DNA from: Actinobacteria bacterium OV320
Lineage (GTDB): Bacteria > Actinomycetota > Actinomycetes > Streptomycetales > Streptomycetaceae
Assembly: GCA_001298545.1 (NCBI GenBank)
Contig: LJCX01000032.1
Coordinates: 124,001-188,000 of the forward strand
Direction of reading: 5' to 3'
Length of the DNA: 64,000 nt
The translations under genes were made by a program, and so were the position numbers. Below the pieces are notes generated by a model, which worked only from the letters and a program-made list of their open reading frames with translations, did not search any database and was not told where the DNA came from. Of the stretch, positions 9,524-18,125 are shown piece by piece. Each line of letters opens with the position of its first letter. Position 1 is the stretch's first letter.

Positions 9524-9600
9524 TTGTCTGCCTCGGCAACTTCTGCCGGTCGCCGTCCGCGGCGCTCGCTCTGGCCCACCGCGGCGGCACTGAGCTGGAG
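9508..9600 (+). pseudogene. Low-molecular-weight tyrosine phosphatase, N-terminal fragment
   Basis: The first 31 codons (MRRILIVCLGNFCRSPSAAL...) contain the CX5R phosphate loop CLGNFCRS of LMW protein tyrosine phosphatases. After codon 31 the family resemblance stops abruptly and the opposite strand reads as a MurG-like glycosyltransferase. A short in-frame piece after the insert (9841-9909, LDYPDPIVDLSDGLALF) may be the phosphatase tail, but I am not sure of that. Confidence 0.68.
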
Positions 9601-9840
9601 GCCGGCCAGGATCTCGTCGACAAGCCGGTCGGCCGCGTCCGGACGACCATGCGCACGGGCCCGCTCCGCCATCGCCTGCCACAGGTGGGCATCGGCCAGG
9701 AGCGGGCCCAACACCTCCCGCACCCGGGCCCCCGTCACCTCGCCTTCTAGCGCGATCGCGGCCTCGGCCTCCTGCAGATGGCGCGCGTTGTGTGCCTGCT
9801 CGTTGCCCGCCGCCGACGCCAGCGGCACGAACACCGCGGG
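9601..9840 (-). pseudogene. MurG-like glycosyltransferase, C-terminal fragment
   Basis: On the reverse strand 80 codons read PAVFVPLASAAGNEQAHNAR and end GRPDAADRLVDEILAG. This resembles the acceptor-end motifs of MurG/GT28 glycosyltransferases (FVPLP-x-A-x-x-x-EQ-x-x-NA-x, then the DAA-x-R-L-A helix). It is flanked on both sides by sequence reading on the other strand, so it is an isolated inverted scrap with no start and no stop. Confidence 0.62.
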
Positions 9841-9934
9841 CTTGACTACCCCGACCCGATCGTGGACCTCTCCGACGGCCTCGCCCTCTTCAAACGGGCC
9901 CGCGGCCTTGCCGAAGCCTGAGATCATTTCCGGC

Positions 9935-10429
9935 ATGGACATGAGGCAGGTGCTGACGGACTACGCGACGACCGGCGGCGTCGGCGTCCTCAGGCCCAGA
10001 GCCACGCTGGACGCCGTCACCGAGGTGCTCGGACCACCGGTCGAGGCCGGCTACTTCCTCCACCCGAAGGGGACCTGGCCCCGGACCTTCGCGTACGGGG
10101 ACGTGCGCCTCGAAGTGTGCGGCTGTCGCGAGATCTTCCGGGTCGCGCTGAGCACCTGGACCGGGACGGTGGACGTGCCGACCGGGCGGCGGGGGGAGAC
10201 GGTGACCCTCGCGTCGGAGGTCACCTTCGGGGAGCTGGAGGAGTTGCTCGGTGCGGCCGGGGTGGAGGGGGAGGTGCGGACGTTCCCCACGCTGACCGAC
10301 CAACTCACCGTCGTCGTCGGGGAGTACCCGCAGGGCGTCGACTACACCTTCGTCGTCCCGGACCCCGCCGCACCGGACAGCGCCACCCTGCACAGCGTGA
10401 TCGCGAAGGATCTCGACCACACCTGCTAG
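9935..10429 (+). CDS. Hypothetical protein
   Basis: 164 residues from ATG 9935 (MDMRQVLTDYATTGGVG); the ATG at 9941 is an alternative start. It is hydrophilic, with no membrane segment or signal peptide, and looks like a compact beta-rich protein (RTFAYGDVRLEVCGCREIF, VTLASEVTFGELEELLGAAG). The frame is intact with normal Streptomyces codon use, so I regard it as a real gene. Small stand-alone proteins of this look in Streptomyces are sometimes immunity-like, but nothing in the sequence proves that. Confidence 0.6.
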   Translation: MDMRQVLTDYATTGGVGVLRPRATLDAVTEVLGPPVEAGYFLHPKGTWPRTFAYGDVRLEVCGCREIFRVALSTWTGTVDVPTGRRGETVTLASEVTFGELEELLGAAGVEGEVRTFPTLTDQLTVVVGEYPQGVDYTFVVPDPAAPDSATLHSVIAKDLDHTC

Positions 10430-10573
10430 TTGTCCTCCGCCTCGTCCGCATCTCTGGCCTCGGGACTGGCGGGCTCGCATGTTGAGGTGTCGCGTATTCG
10501 TAGCTGACGTCGGCAGCCCCATGACGCTGAGTGAGCCGTGAGGGGCGGTGGATCGCGGTGGGATGATCGCGCG

Positions 10574-11152
10574 GTGAGTGATGCGAGGGTGTTGGCCGCG
10601 GAGGCCGTTGAGTCACATGTCCGGGCGTTCTTCGAGGGGCACTCCGTGGAGGTCGTCGACCACGACCTCGGGCCGGAACGGCGAGACGCGGCGCCCGATC
10701 TGCGAGTTCTCGTTGTGGGGCCCGGCCCCCGCAGCGACAGCTGGGCCTATGTGACCGCCGGGTGCTGGGCCGCGATGGAGAAGGACGGTCATGGCCTTGA
10801 GTTCGTCATGACCGCCCACGTCCGCGACCGGCGGTTCATCGAGCTCATGGCGATGATCGCCTACTACCACTGCGGAGGACATCAGCTCGACCTGGAGCAC
10901 AGCATGCCGATCGGTGAACCGTGGGTGCCGGGCTCGACCTGCGATCACCTGCTGATCAGCCTGCCCTATCTCCACGGACCAGACCTTGAACACTGTCCCG
11001 TTCCCGAGGGCCACGCCCGCATCCTGTGGACCCTTCCCGTAACGACAGCTGAGATCGAGTTCCGCAGGCGTCACGGGCACGAGGCGTTGGAGCAGCTCTT
11101 CGACGAGGCAGAGATCATCCCCACCGATCCTTTCAGGGCGTCGGTTGCCTGA
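10574..11152 (+). CDS. SUFU (suppressor of fused) domain protein
   Basis: 192 residues from GTG 10574 (VSDARVLAAEAVESHVRAFF). The order of motifs matches bacterial SUFU-domain proteins: an N-terminal helix, SYV/TAGCW (WAYVTAGCWAAMEKDGHGLE), a hydrophobic core, SMPIGEPWVPGSTCDHLLIS, then the end TLPVTTAEIEFRRRHGHEAL. Bacterial SUFU proteins are frequently immunity factors of polymorphic toxin systems. No toxin gene adjoins this one, so its role is open. The frame is complete. Confidence 0.8.
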   Translation: MSDARVLAAEAVESHVRAFFEGHSVEVVDHDLGPERRDAAPDLRVLVVGPGPRSDSWAYVTAGCWAAMEKDGHGLEFVMTAHVRDRRFIELMAMIAYYHCGGHQLDLEHSMPIGEPWVPGSTCDHLLISLPYLHGPDLEHCPVPEGHARILWTLPVTTAEIEFRRRHGHEALEQLFDEAEIIPTDPFRASVA

Positions 11153-11170
11153 GATTCCGTCCTCCGGCGG

Positions 11171-12090
11171 TCACCGCTTGTGATCGCCAGGGGCGTATCG
11201 GCTCCAGGTTCCGCCAGCCTCGGTGACCAGCCGGGTGGCGGCCTTGTCGTGATAGCCGAGTGCCTTCGCGATGACGGGGGCTGGGGCCTGCAGGACGAGC
11301 TGGCGGATCGCAGAGGCCCTGCCGCGCTGCGGCGGGACGCCGATCTCACGCCGATGGACTTGGAGGCTGACCGGGTTCATCGGCTCCGGGCTGGCGGCCG
11401 GGGAAGAGCCAGTGGGAGCTTCTGCTGCTGGCGTAGGGCAGATGCTGACGGGACAGGATGTATGCCCGCATCAGGTCCGCAACGGGCTCGGGGAGCGGGG
11501 AAGGCGGATCACCCAGCCGAACAGTGACAGTGACTCCGTCGTCGGTGATGCCGTCGATGGTGAGGCGAACGATGCGGCTGACGGGCTGGGCATGGACGAG
11601 AACGAGTGTGGCAACGATGCGGCTCCGCAGAGGTAGGGAGTCGTCGTTGAGGACCCGTCGGAGCATGGCGAGTCGGCGGTGCTGGTGCAGTGGCGCCTGG
11701 TCCTGGGTGATGACCTGGGGCAGAACGGTGAGGCGGGGCATGCGGCCCGTCTTCATGCACCAGCGGAGGAAGGTATGGGCTGGGCGCCGGGTGGCGAGCT
11801 TCTCGGTGTGCATGCGTCGATGTCGGCCTGCTGGCACTGCCCGATGGCGCGTCCTCGGCTGGCGAGCCATGCGAGGAAGGCACCGGCCTGGGTGACTTCC
11901 TGCTTGGCATGGTTGGTCTGGGAGCGTCCCAGCGGTCCCTTCTCCTCCGTGGCCCGTAGTCGGCGCATCTGGTGCCAGGTGGCGAAGTGCCGAAGAAGCA
12001 GGCGGTGTTCGGGGTTCTCGATGGTGGCGAGCCGTTCGGTCAGTCGGCGCTGGTAGAGAAGCCTGTCAAGTCCTGCGTGTTGAGGCGAGG
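11171..12090 (-). pseudogene. Tyrosine-recombinase-like integrase, frameshifted
   Basis: Reading leftward from about 12090, frames combine to give LYQRRLTERLATIENPEHRL, a SAM-like N-terminal region (QTNHAKQEVTQAGAFLAWLA), then HTEKLATRRPAHTFLRWCMK. They continue with SRIVATLVLVHAQPVSRIVR and finish with LQVHRREIGVPPQRGRASAI...ALGYHDKAATRLVTEAGGTW. This is the layout of a phage-integrase-type recombinase with an unusual catalytic half. There are shifts near 11815 and near 11370, and probably another at the N-terminus, so no single product can be made. It is the remains of a mobile element's recombinase. Confidence 0.75.
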
Positions 12091-12435
12091 AGGTGTTTCA
12101 CAGTGCAGTGAGGACCGTGCAGCTTCACGATCGGAATGGGTGCCATGGGCAGCGCGTCGAGTGAGTTCGGGAGCGAGGTGTTGGCTGAGATCATTCGTGC
12201 GAACTGCATGGTGGTTTGGCGGTGTTGGCGGCGGCTTCGTGGGGTGGGCTATGTTGCAGGCATGACTACCGGGACGGCATTGCGCCACACACGGATCGGT
12301 GACCCGGTGCCCTTCTGAGCGCCGTACGGGCCAGTGCGGGCCCGCTGTTCGATCGAGGATCGTGCGCTGCCGCGCGGGCTCCGCCTCCGTCGTGTTGATC
12401 ACAGGTTCGACACATCAACCACGACAGGAGAATTC

Positions 12436-13170
12436 ATGCTCACCAAGACGCTGCAGATTCCCACCGCGGACGGCCAGGCCGATGGTTTTGCCGCCTTCCC
12501 CGTCCACGGCGAGCAGCACCCAGGGGTGCTGATGTACGCGGACGGCTTCGGCATCCGGCCCGTGCTGCGAGAAATGGCCCGCGAACTGGCCGGGCATGGG
12601 TACTACGTGCTCGTCCCCAACTTCTTCTACCGGCACGGTCCGGCACCGGTGATCGAACTTCCCGAGCACATCGGAGAAGAGGCCCGGTCCGCAGTCTTCG
12701 CTCAGCTGATGCCCTTGATCGAGGCGCACACCGCCGACCGTGTCCTGCGAGACGCTGACGCGTACCTCAGGTTCCTCACTGCTCAGCCCGAGGTCAGCGC
12801 CGGACCGGTCGCGGTGACCGGCTATTGCATCGGTGGCCTCTTGGCGACGCGCACCGCCGCGGCCCACCCCGGCCAGGTGGCCGCCCTCGCCGCATTTCAC
12901 GGCCCGGTGGGGGTCGACGCACCCGACAGCTTTTCCAAGCTCTCCGCTGAGGTCCACTTCGGCCATGCCGAGAGCGACTTGACGCCCGAGGCGCTCGGCG
13001 AGCTCAACAAGGCCCTGGATGCGGCGGGTATCGGCTACACCTCCGAGATCTACCCCGGCACCGTTCATGGCTTCACCATGTCTGACACCGATGCCTTCAA
13101 CGCTGCCGCACTGCAGCGCCACTGGGACCGCCTGCTGCCCCTCCTCGGGCGCACCCTGACCAGGGGCTGA
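12436..13170 (+). CDS. Dienelactone hydrolase family protein
   Basis: 244 residues from ATG 12436 with AGGAG six bases upstream. It is an alpha/beta hydrolase with the dienelactone hydrolase nucleophile motif GYCIGG (Cys), an acidic residue in HFGHAESDLTPE, and the catalytic His in YPGTVHGFTMSD. The YPNFFYR-like start VLVPNFFYRHGP is also typical. It probably hydrolyses a lactone or ester, although many members are promiscuous. It stands alone, with no adjoining aromatic-degradation genes. Confidence 0.92.
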   Translation: MLTKTLQIPTADGQADGFAAFPVHGEQHPGVLMYADGFGIRPVLREMARELAGHGYYVLVPNFFYRHGPAPVIELPEHIGEEARSAVFAQLMPLIEAHTADRVLRDADAYLRFLTAQPEVSAGPVAVTGYCIGGLLATRTAAAHPGQVAALAAFHGPVGVDAPDSFSKLSAEVHFGHAESDLTPEALGELNKALDAAGIGYTSEIYPGTVHGFTMSDTDAFNAAALQRHWDRLLPLLGRTLTRG

Positions 13171-13812
13171 GGCGCTCCGGCGCGGAATCCAAGCCTCTGA
13201 AGTACACGGCTCCGGAGCCGTGGGGGTGTTTCGAAGCTGGTGTGAGGGCGGGCTCTGCCCGCCCTCACCGGTTGGGGGCCATAGGTTGATGGCGGCGATG
13301 TGCGCTGCCCGGTCCTCAGGCGACGGGCGGTTGGGGCTGGGTGGGCAGGAGGCGGATGACGGGGGCAGGGGCCGTGGACTGCTAGCGGAGCTGCCGGTTC
13401 TCCAGAGCCAGCTGGTGGACGACGCGAACGACCCACTCGCTTTTCCCGGAGCGGCAGGTCCTCCCAGCCCTCCAGAACCGGTATCCGTGCCGTCTTGCTG
13501 ACCCGTTCTCTGGGCACCCAGAACACACGCCATCCAGGCACCACCTCACCCCTGTCACATCGACTTCAACACGCCGATTCAACAGGGAAGGCGCTGAAGC
13601 GGCGTCCGTGCCACGGGTGGGCGGCATCGGCGGGGCGTAGCCGGGTTCCCAGGTCGTGCCGGGCGGTGGTGGGAAGCGGTGTGGTGCGGGCGATCAGGCG
13701 GGGTCGGCCGGCAGCGTTGGATCTGGCCCAGCAGCGGGGTGTTCGGTGACGTGGTTGCCCTGGTGACTGCGCTGACCACCGCTTCGGCCGTGGTGCGTGC
13801 TCGTACCTTCAC
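13171..13812. other. Region without a recognised gene
   Basis: Minus-strand frames at 13065-13544 and 13382-13627 read pieces such as RVSKTARIPVLEGWEDLPLR and HQLALENRQLR. These look as if they once belonged to one protein in shifted frames, but I cannot name the family. The rest holds nothing recognisable. I treat it as decayed sequence. Confidence 0.35.
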
Positions 13813-14010
13813 TCAGGCGAGTTTGCCCATGTGGTAGGTCTGCTCGGCGCCTTTCACCACGACGCCCTCGATGCCCGCGGCGCTCCAGGCCGGGTCGAGC
13901 CAGTCCAGGGCGGTTGCCCGGTCTGTGGTGGCGGGGCAGAGCCTGAACGGTGCGGTGAGCACGCCGCTGGCGAAGAGGCCCTCGAGTCTGGCGCGGCGCT
14001 CGCGGTACGG
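13813..14010 (-). pseudogene. ATP-dependent DNA ligase fragment
   Basis: The reverse strand reads PYRERRARLEGLFASGVLTA, then FRLCPATTDRATALDWLDPAW and GIEGVVVKGAEQTYHMGKLA before a stop. This is the stretch of LigD/LigC-type ATP-dependent ligases around motif IV (EGVVVKG), which follows the nucleotidyltransferase lysine region. Both the KxDG active-site part and the OB-fold end are missing, and the upstream sequence belongs to another frame. It cannot be active. Confidence 0.82.
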
Positions 14011-14602
14011 CCGTGTTCCGGTACGCGCCAGTCGTGGCGACCTGGAGAACCAGCCCGCGCTGCCTGATCTGGTCGCCGAGTTCGTGGTCGACACCGTCGT
14101 TGGCGCGGGCCTACCGCCACCCGGTCCGCCTGGTATGGCTGCGCGCGGATCTCAGCCCACGGCAGACCCCGCCTTCACCGCCTGCCCCGCCCCCACAGCA
14201 TGGCGGGCGGGGCGGCACTCACTGTGGTGGACGGCGTCTGCGAAACGGTCATTCCCTTGGACAGGACGCCGAATGACGAGCGTAGTGAGCATGTCAATAT
14301 TGCTGCGGCAGGAGATACCTGGTTACGCAGCATGCCAGAGCAGTACCGGCCGACCTGCACCTGCACGACGCCGTCCTTCCTGAGGTCCTGCCATTCTCTG
14401 ATGGCTCACGGACACCCAGGGCCCCCGACTCATCACCCCCACGATGCCAGCCAGGACTGCAGCGTGCCGTCCGGCCATACGCCTTGGCTGACGGTGGGGC
14501 GATGCCGCATCCGGCCGGATGCCCTCGAGTCGGGCCGATTCAGGTCCCGTGCCCTGCAGAAAAAGAACCCCGTTGTGCCAGACGAGAAAGTTGAGGATCG
14601 AC
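14011..14602. other. Region without a recognised gene
   Basis: Open frames here are shadows without domains. The last 100 bases are presumably the promoter and leader region of the BNR-repeat gene at 14603. Around 14270-14340 the sequence is slightly more AT-rich than its surroundings, but I can point to no clear -35/-10 pair. Confidence 0.35.
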
Positions 14603-15964
14603 ATGGCGCTGTGCAGTAGCTCGTCCAAGAAGTTAGGGGCGGCGGCATTCTCTGCGTTGTTCCTGTTGTGCGGTTCACCTGCCGCCGTGGCGGCACCGCA
14701 GGACGCGGGCGGCCATGCGGCCGTTCACGAGGTCGACGTCACCGACATGCCGGCCACCAAAGAGGGCCAGCCGACGGTCGCCGTCAACCCGCGGAACCCG
14801 AAAAATCTGGTCTTCGTCTCGACGATCTTCCCGCCCTCGCCGGGCCTGGAGCCGGTCGACGGCGGGTGTTTCCTGGCCTACTCGAACGACAGGGGCGACA
14901 CGTGGACCCGGGTGGCGTGGCCGCTGGGTGACGCGGCACCCAAGTGCGGTGAGCCGAGCGTGCAGTTCGACGCGAAGGGCACCGTGTACGTGGACAACAA
15001 CCAGGTCAGCTCAGGTCTGGACGCGAATCTGCTGAACCACAACCAGGTCGCGAAGTCGACGGACGGCGGCAAGACCTGGACCGACCCCGTGTCCACGCCG
15101 CTTCTCCTGGGCGGCGCCCCGAAGATGCGGGTGGACTCCGCGACCGGCAAGGTCTACGCGGTCGCGGGAGCGGCGTGGGAGTACCCGAGCGCGGTCTCCG
15201 TCAGTGCCGACGGCGGCAAGACGTTCAGCCAGGACTCGCGGGTGATCCCGGGCCCGATGCCCTGCATCGAGGTGGCGCCGGGCATTCCGCATGTGTGCGG
15301 CTACCCGGGACGTGAGATCGCCGTGTATGGCGGGATCCTGGTGTCCGCCTCGCAGGAGGCGGGCAAGCCGGTGAACTTCCACGTCAGCCACGACGACGGC
15401 AAAACGTGGACGAACACGACGGTGAACGACGGCCGGGGAACACCTGTTGCTGCGGGCACCGGGGCCCTGGTGCCGACTCCGGGGCTGGGTGCGGCCGCCG
15501 ACCCCGTCCCATGGGCGGCAGCCGATCCGTCTCACCGCGGCCGGTTCGCCGTCATGGTGCCCCGTGGCTCCGACACTCTGGAGGTCTACGTCACTCCGGA
15601 CGCCGGCCGGACCTGGACCGGGCCGACCGTGATGTCCACTCCGAACGCGCAGCGCCCGGCGATCGACTTCGGCGCCAACGGCGATCTGGGTGTCATGTGG
15701 CGTACCACCACGGGCGACGCGTTCTCGGTCGTCTCGTTCGATCACGGCCGCTCGTTCAGCGACCCGGTGCAGGTCAACCATGTGACCGAGCCGGTCGGTG
15801 AGATGGGCCCTCCCGGTGACCGCTGGTCGGGGATCACCCTCGCCGGCGGCTATGCGTACGTCACGTGGGCCGACGGGCGCAACAACTCCTCACTCGACTC
15901 GATCATCAGCCGGGTGCCGCTGAAGCTGTACAAGAAGCGCACCGCCTCGAAGGCGACGAACTGA
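14603..15964 (+). CDS. Secreted BNR/Asp-box (sialidase-like) protein
   Basis: 453 residues from ATG 14603, preceded by TTGAGGATCG. The N-terminus is a signal peptide (KK near residues 9-10, hydrophobic LGAAAFSALFLLCGSPAAVA, cleavage likely after AVAAP). The mature part has repeated Asp-box motifs S-x-D-x-G-x-T-W: SNDRGDTWTR, STDGGKTWTD, SADGGKTFSQ, SHDDGKTWTN, TPDAGRTWTG, SFDHGRSFSD. These mark a six-bladed beta-propeller like sialidases and other glycan hydrolases. I do not see the full set of sialidase catalytic arginines, so the enzyme activity is not assured. A strong terminator follows. Confidence 0.85.
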   Translation: MALCSSSSKKLGAAAFSALFLLCGSPAAVAAPQDAGGHAAVHEVDVTDMPATKEGQPTVAVNPRNPKNLVFVSTIFPPSPGLEPVDGGCFLAYSNDRGDTWTRVAWPLGDAAPKCGEPSVQFDAKGTVYVDNNQVSSGLDANLLNHNQVAKSTDGGKTWTDPVSTPLLLGGAPKMRVDSATGKVYAVAGAAWEYPSAVSVSADGGKTFSQDSRVIPGPMPCIEVAPGIPHVCGYPGREIAVYGGILVSASQEAGKPVNFHVSHDDGKTWTNTTVNDGRGTPVAAGTGALVPTPGLGAAADPVPWAAADPSHRGRFAVMVPRGSDTLEVYVTPDAGRTWTGPTVMSTPNAQRPAIDFGANGDLGVMWRTTTGDAFSVVSFDHGRSFSDPVQVNHVTEPVGEMGPPGDRWSGITLAGGYAYVTWADGRNNSSLDSIISRVPLKLYKKRTASKATN

Positions 15965-15976
15965 CAGTAGTCCTAC

Positions 15977-16022
15977 GCATGGCGATGTTCCGCCGAGGCA
16001 ACTCGGCGGAACATCGCCATGC
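15977..16022. terminator. Strong hairpin between BNR gene and response regulator
   Basis: A 21-bp perfect stem (15977-15997 with 16002-16022) with a 4-nt GCAA loop lies 13 nt after the BNR-protein stop. The leftward response-regulator gene ends at 16117 on the other side, so it can terminate transcription from both directions. Confidence 0.85.
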
Positions 16023-16116
16023 AACCGACGAGTTCCCGGAGTGCCGTGACAGGACATCACCGGCCCGGCCTGCGTCGCCCGCTTGTTCGTCTTGGTGACG
16101 TCGGGACCTGCCGCCG

Positions 16117-16809
16117 TTACCGGTTGTCGGTGGTGCCGTTGGTCCGGGGCCGGGGGTGTACGAGGCCGCTCTGGTAGGCGATGACGACGAGTTGGGCGCG
16201 GTCGCGGGCGCCGAGTTTGTTCATCGCGCGCTGGATGTGGGTGCGGACGGTCAGGGGACTGAGAACGAGGTCGTCGGCGATCTCGGCATTGGGCTTGCCT
16301 TCCGCTGCCAGGGCCATCACTTCGCGCTCCCGTGTGGTGAGCGCAGTCAGTTCCGGCGGCGGATCCGACTGGGGGTCCGCTGTGGTGAGGAAGCGGGTGA
16401 TCAGGGTCCGGGTGGCGGTGGGGGACAGGAGGGCCTCGCCGGAGGCCACCGTCCGGATGCCCTCCAGCAGGGTGTACGCGGAGACGTCCTTGCCGAGGAA
16501 GCCGCTGGCCCCGGCTCGCAGCGCCCGGGCGACGTATTCGTCGGTCTCGAAGGTGGTGAGGATGAGGACGCGGGTGGTGGCGAGGTTCGGGTCCCGGCAG
16601 ATGGCGGTGGTGGCGGCGAGACCGTCGGTGCCGGGCATGCGGATGTCCATCAGGACGATGTCGGGACGATGGGTGCGGGTGAGGGCGACGGCTTGCGCGC
16701 CGTCGGATGCTTCGCCGACCACTTCCATGTCGGGATTCTCTTCGATGAGGATCCGGAACGTCGTGCGCAGGAGTTCTTGGTCGTCAGCGAGCAGGATACG
16801 GATGGTCAT
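16117..16809 (-). CDS. NarL/LuxR-type response regulator
   Basis: 230 residues. The receiver domain has the acidic pair in LLADDQELLR, the phospho-acceptor Asp in VLMDIRMPG near residue 54, T/S in LTTFETDEYV and the conserved Lys in GFLGKDVS. The C-terminal LuxR helix-turn-helix is LTTREREVMALAAEGKPNAE...SPLTVRTHIQRAMNKLGARD. It lies 22 nt after the histidine kinase gene and must be its partner. Upstream of both is the MMPL exporter gene, a likely target or co-transcribed partner. Confidence 0.95.
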   Translation of the reverse strand: MTIRILLADDQELLRTTFRILIEENPDMEVVGEASDGAQAVALTRTHRPDIVLMDIRMPGTDGLAATTAICRDPNLATTRVLILTTFETDEYVARALRAGASGFLGKDVSAYTLLEGIRTVASGEALLSPTATRTLITRFLTTADPQSDPPPELTALTTREREVMALAAEGKPNAEIADDLVLSPLTVRTHIQRAMNKLGARDRAQLVVIAYQSGLVHPRPRTNGTTDNR

Positions 16810-16831
16810 GGACGGGCGTCTCTTCCCGGAG

Positions 16832-18013
16832 TCAGTGGAGGATCGGCAGTTCGGTGGTCACGGTGAAGCCGCCGTCGGGCCGTCTGCCGGCGACGAAGCG
16901 GCCGCCTGCGGAGTGAGCGCGCTCGCGCATACCGATCAGGCCGAACCCGTCGCCGGGACTGGCCGGGGCCGGCTCCCGGGCGGAGGGCTCGTTGGTGATG
17001 GTGACGGTCAGCCTGTCGCGGCCGTAGACCAGCCTGACCTGCGTGGTGCTTTTCGGCGCGTGCTTGGTGACATTGGTCAGGGCCTCCTGCACGATCCGGT
17101 ACGCGGTCAGGTCCACGCCAGGCGACAACTGCTGTGGTTCACCGTCGACGACAACCTCGACACCAAGGCCGGCCGCGGTGAAGGCGTCGACGAGGGCGGG
17201 CAGCTCGTGCAGGCCGGGAGCCGGCTCCGTGGGCGAGTCGGAGTCGTCCGGCTGACGCAGAAGCCCGACGGTGGCCTTGAGCTCGCGCAGGGCTGAGGAT
17301 GTGGTGGAGGCGAGCTGGGCGACCATGGGGGCGACCTTGTGCGGGCTGGTGTGCGCGAGGAAGGTGGCGGTGCCGGCTTGCGCGTTGGCGAGCGCCAGAT
17401 GGTGGGCGACGACGTCGTGGAGCTCCCGTGCGATCCGCACGCGCTCTTCGGCGACGCGGTGACGGGCCTCCTCCTCACGGCTGCGTTCGGCGTATTCGGC
17501 CCGCGCCTTGACCGCCTCGACATAGGCACGTCTGGTCTGCGCCGCCGTCCCCAGAGCCACCGGCAGCAGTAGACACAGGATGGGATTGATGATCGCCAGG
17601 GGCCAGGGGTGGCCGTTGCGGTTTCCGATGACCGCTGACAGCACGATCATCGCCGTCATGGCCAGGCACCACCCGTAGGCGGTCCTGCGCGGGATCTGCA
17701 CGGCCAGCTCGTACAGGGCCGCGATGACCGGCGCCAGCAGCATGGGAGTGAGCAGGTAGCCGACTCCGCCGGCCGCGCTGGCGCACACGGCCGTCACAAC
17801 GAGCACGGTCCGGGGACGGGGACGGCGCCACAGCAGGACGAAGGAGGCCACGACGGCCAGGGGCAAGGCGGACCACCAGCCCAGGCCCTCGGCGTAGCTG
17901 TCGCTGCTGTAGAGGGCTACCGGCCCGGACAGCACCCACAGCACTGCGATGAGCGCCGCGTCCGCGGCGTGCGGATGATTTTGTGCGTAGTGCTGCCAGC
18001 GGGCGGTCATCAC
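16832..18013 (-). CDS. Two-component sensor histidine kinase (HPK7, NarL-partner type)
   Basis: 393 residues. Four to six membrane helices in the first 160 residues form a short-loop sensor. The HisKA_3 dimerisation box RIARELHDVVAHHLALANAQ holds the phospho-His near residue 200. The ATPase domain shows the N box (IVQEALTNVTKHAP) and G boxes (GDGFGLIGMRERA). Intramembrane sensors like this often respond to cell-envelope stress. It is transcribed with the response regulator; a hairpin separates it from the MMPL gene. Confidence 0.94.
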   Translation of the reverse strand: MMTARWQHYAQNHPHAADAALIAVLWVLSGPVALYSSDSYAEGLGWWSALPLAVVASFVLLWRRPRPRTVLVVTAVCASAAGGVGYLLTPMLLAPVIAALYELAVQIPRRTAYGWCLAMTAMIVLSAVIGNRNGHPWPLAIINPILCLLLPVALGTAAQTRRAYVEAVKARAEYAERSREEEARHRVAEERVRIARELHDVVAHHLALANAQAGTATFLAHTSPHKVAPMVAQLASTTSSALRELKATVGLLRQPDDSDSPTEPAPGLHELPALVDAFTAAGLGVEVVVDGEPQQLSPGVDLTAYRIVQEALTNVTKHAPKSTTQVRLVYGRDRLTVTITNEPSAREPAPASPGDGFGLIGMRERAHSAGGRFVAGRRPDGGFTVTTELPILH

Positions 18014-18066
18014 GTGCTCCGGTCGGGGGTATTTCGTCCATGATCGGTCATAGTGTGCAGCGACAC

Positions 18067-18104
18067 CCGCAGGGCTTCCCGTGAAGCCACGGGAAGCCCT
18101 GCGG
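18067..18104. terminator. Hairpin between MMPL and kinase genes
   Basis: CCGCAGGGCTTCCCGTG (18067-18083) pairs perfectly with 18088-18104 across a 4-nt AAGC loop. It sits between the MMPL stop (18126) and the kinase start (18013), both leftward. It may end most MMPL transcripts, so the kinase and regulator could be made at a lower, read-through level or from their own promoter. Confidence 0.75.
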
Positions 18105-18125
18105 GCCGCGCACGGACATGCCGGT

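Noticed and set aside
9836..9942. Minus-strand start for a complete MurG-like protein
   Set aside because: Only the C-terminal motifs are present and the upstream part has no glycosyltransferase similarity.
12415..13533. Long minus-strand open frame of 372 codons
   Set aside because: It is the mirror of the dienelactone hydrolase gene; the plus strand has the catalytic motifs and ribosome site, and this frame has no domain.
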